This document shows, in pieces, positions 11,801-12,492 of a stretch of 12,492 nt of DNA. Source of the DNA: an uncultured Candidatus Saccharibacteria bacterium. GTDB taxonomy: Bacteria; Patescibacteriota; Saccharimonadia; Saccharimonadales; Saccharimonadaceae. A program made the position numbers and the translations under genes. The DNA lies in NCBI GenBank assembly GCA_946187605.1, contig CAMHRH010000018.1:1-12492 (forward strand), in the 5' to 3' direction. The notes under the pieces were generated by a model that saw only the letters and a program-made list of their open reading frames with translations, did no database searches and was not told the DNA's origin. Numbering within the stretch: position 1 is the first letter of the stretch; each line of letters opens with the position of its first letter.

Positions 11801-12492
11801 ATGGATATTGCAGTGATGATTATGTTGGCTGTTGTAGGGGCAGGAATTGGCTCGTTTGCCTGTTGCCAAGCGTGGCGGTTCCGGAAAAATGATAAATCGC
11901 CTCGCTCGCACTGCATGAACTGCAAATATCAGTTGAAATGGTATGACAATATCCCGGTAATTAGCTGGCTGATTTTAGGCGGTAAATGCCGTAAGTGTCA
12001 TAAGAAGATTGGCGCTATGGAATTATTATCTGAACTTGGCGTTGCGGCTGTGTTTGCGCTGAGCTTCTTGCTTTGGCCGTGGCGGGGTGAATTGGTGCAG
12101 GGGAATGTTTTTGAGATTATTAAGTACGTCGTCTTTTTGGTACAGTTGTCTGTTTTTGCGATCTTGTTTATTTATGATGCGAAATGGAAAGAATTGCCAG
12201 TAAAGCTGATGATAGCAAGCGCAGCTATTGGCGTGGCTTTCTTTGGCGTGAATATAGTAAAGATTATTGCTGCTGGCAATTTTAATTTTGACCTAATAGT
12301 TAGTTTCGTGGGGGCAATTATAATCTTGCCGGGCTTTTATTACTTTATGTATAAGGCGAGTAAAGAAGCTTGGGTTGGTGGCGGTGATCCGATATTATGT
12401 TTGCCGCTCGCGATTATGCTTGGCGATTTTTGGCTATCGATGTTCTGCTTGTTTGGCGCGAATATGATCGGGTCTATTATTATGTTGCCGGT
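11801..12492 (+). CDS. pilD: Prepilin peptidase / leader peptidase PilD, partial (3' end outside window)
   Basis: Membrane aspartic protease that cuts the prepilin leader after glycine and usually N-methylates the new N-terminus. 230 codons are open to the window edge. Near the N-terminus is the family's GxGIGSFACCQAWR segment (13-26), followed by a cytoplasmic loop with two CxxC pairs (C38/C41, C63/C66), the zinc site of canonical PilD. Several hydrophobic helices follow, with the two catalytic aspartates D126 (IYDAKWKELP) and D196 (VGGGDPIL), matching the GxGD-type peptidase pattern. An in-frame ATG at 11795 lies one base after the -10, so 11801 is chosen. There is no Shine-Dalgarno. It follows its probable substrate gene directly. 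Confidence 0.93.
   Translation, partial: MDIAVMIMLAVVGAGIGSFACCQAWRFRKNDKSPRSHCMNCKYQLKWYDNIPVISWLILGGKCRKCHKKIGAMELLSELGVAAVFALSFLLWPWRGELVQGNVFEIIKYVVFLVQLSVFAILFIYDAKWKELPVKLMIASAAIGVAFFGVNIVKIIAAGNFNFDLIVSFVGAIIILPGFYYFMYKASKEAWVGGGDPILCLPLAIMLGDFWLSMFCLFGANMIGSIIMLP

Noticed and set aside
11605..11925. Minus-strand frame across the end of the pilin gene and the start of pilD
   Set aside because: It crosses a perfect terminator and the conserved starts of pilD on the other strand, and has no initiation signals.
1..12492. tRNA or rRNA genes, CRISPR arrays, insertion sequences, prophage genes
   Set aside because: No cloverleaf, no regularly spaced repeats, no transposase or integrase motifs, and no phage structural genes were seen on either strand.

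Overview
The window looks like ordinary chromosome from a reduced-genome member of the Patescibacteria (CPR), most likely a Saccharibacterium (TM7). The evidence is indirect: a DnaG primase whose CHC2 finger has lost all four zinc ligands, a compact type IV pilus cluster beside rpoD and dnaG, very short intergenic spaces, and several genes whose start codon sits where the transcript would begin. TGA is a real stop here (it ends pilT and the gene at 2529-2837), so the UGA-glycine code of Gracilibacteria and Absconditabacteria is excluded. The lineage call is inference; no rRNA gene is present.

Layout. 1-393 (-) is the 5' part of an unrecognised, highly charged gene. 543-2237 (+) is argS. 2529-2837 (+) and 2991-3620 (-) are two unrecognised genes that converge on a strong bidirectional terminator. 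3776-4985 (+) is a tight mscL-orn-yjbR-like operon. 4982-5644 (-) is an unrecognised single-pass membrane protein whose stop overlaps that of the yjbR-like gene. 5735-7362 (+) is dnaG, broken in this sequence by an apparent one-base deletion, and 7511-8485 (+) is rpoD with its own promoter, leader and terminator. 8633-11028 (+) is pilT-pilC. 11163-11729 (+) is a type IV prepilin with its own promoter and structured leader. 11801 to the window end is the prepilin peptidase pilD, partial.

How the genes work together. argS, dnaG, rpoD and orn are information-processing housekeeping genes for tRNA charging, priming, transcription and RNA turnover. MscL is an osmotic safety valve. The last four genes form one pathway: PilD processes the prepilin, PilC is the membrane platform, and PilT retracts the filament. 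No PilB extension motor is seen in the window.

Most worth a second look: (i) two start classes, with argS, dnaG, pilT, pilD and the membrane-protein gene apparently leaderless while the rest have leaders and Shine-Dalgarno sites; (ii) the dnaG frame break and its zinc-less finger; (iii) three unrecognised genes sharing AGA/AGG-rich arginine codons, consensus extended -10 promoters and near-perfect Shine-Dalgarno sites, two of them behind long structured leaders; (iv) overlapping divergent promoters at 3707-3748; (v) a pilin leader with mutually exclusive or pseudoknotted pairings.
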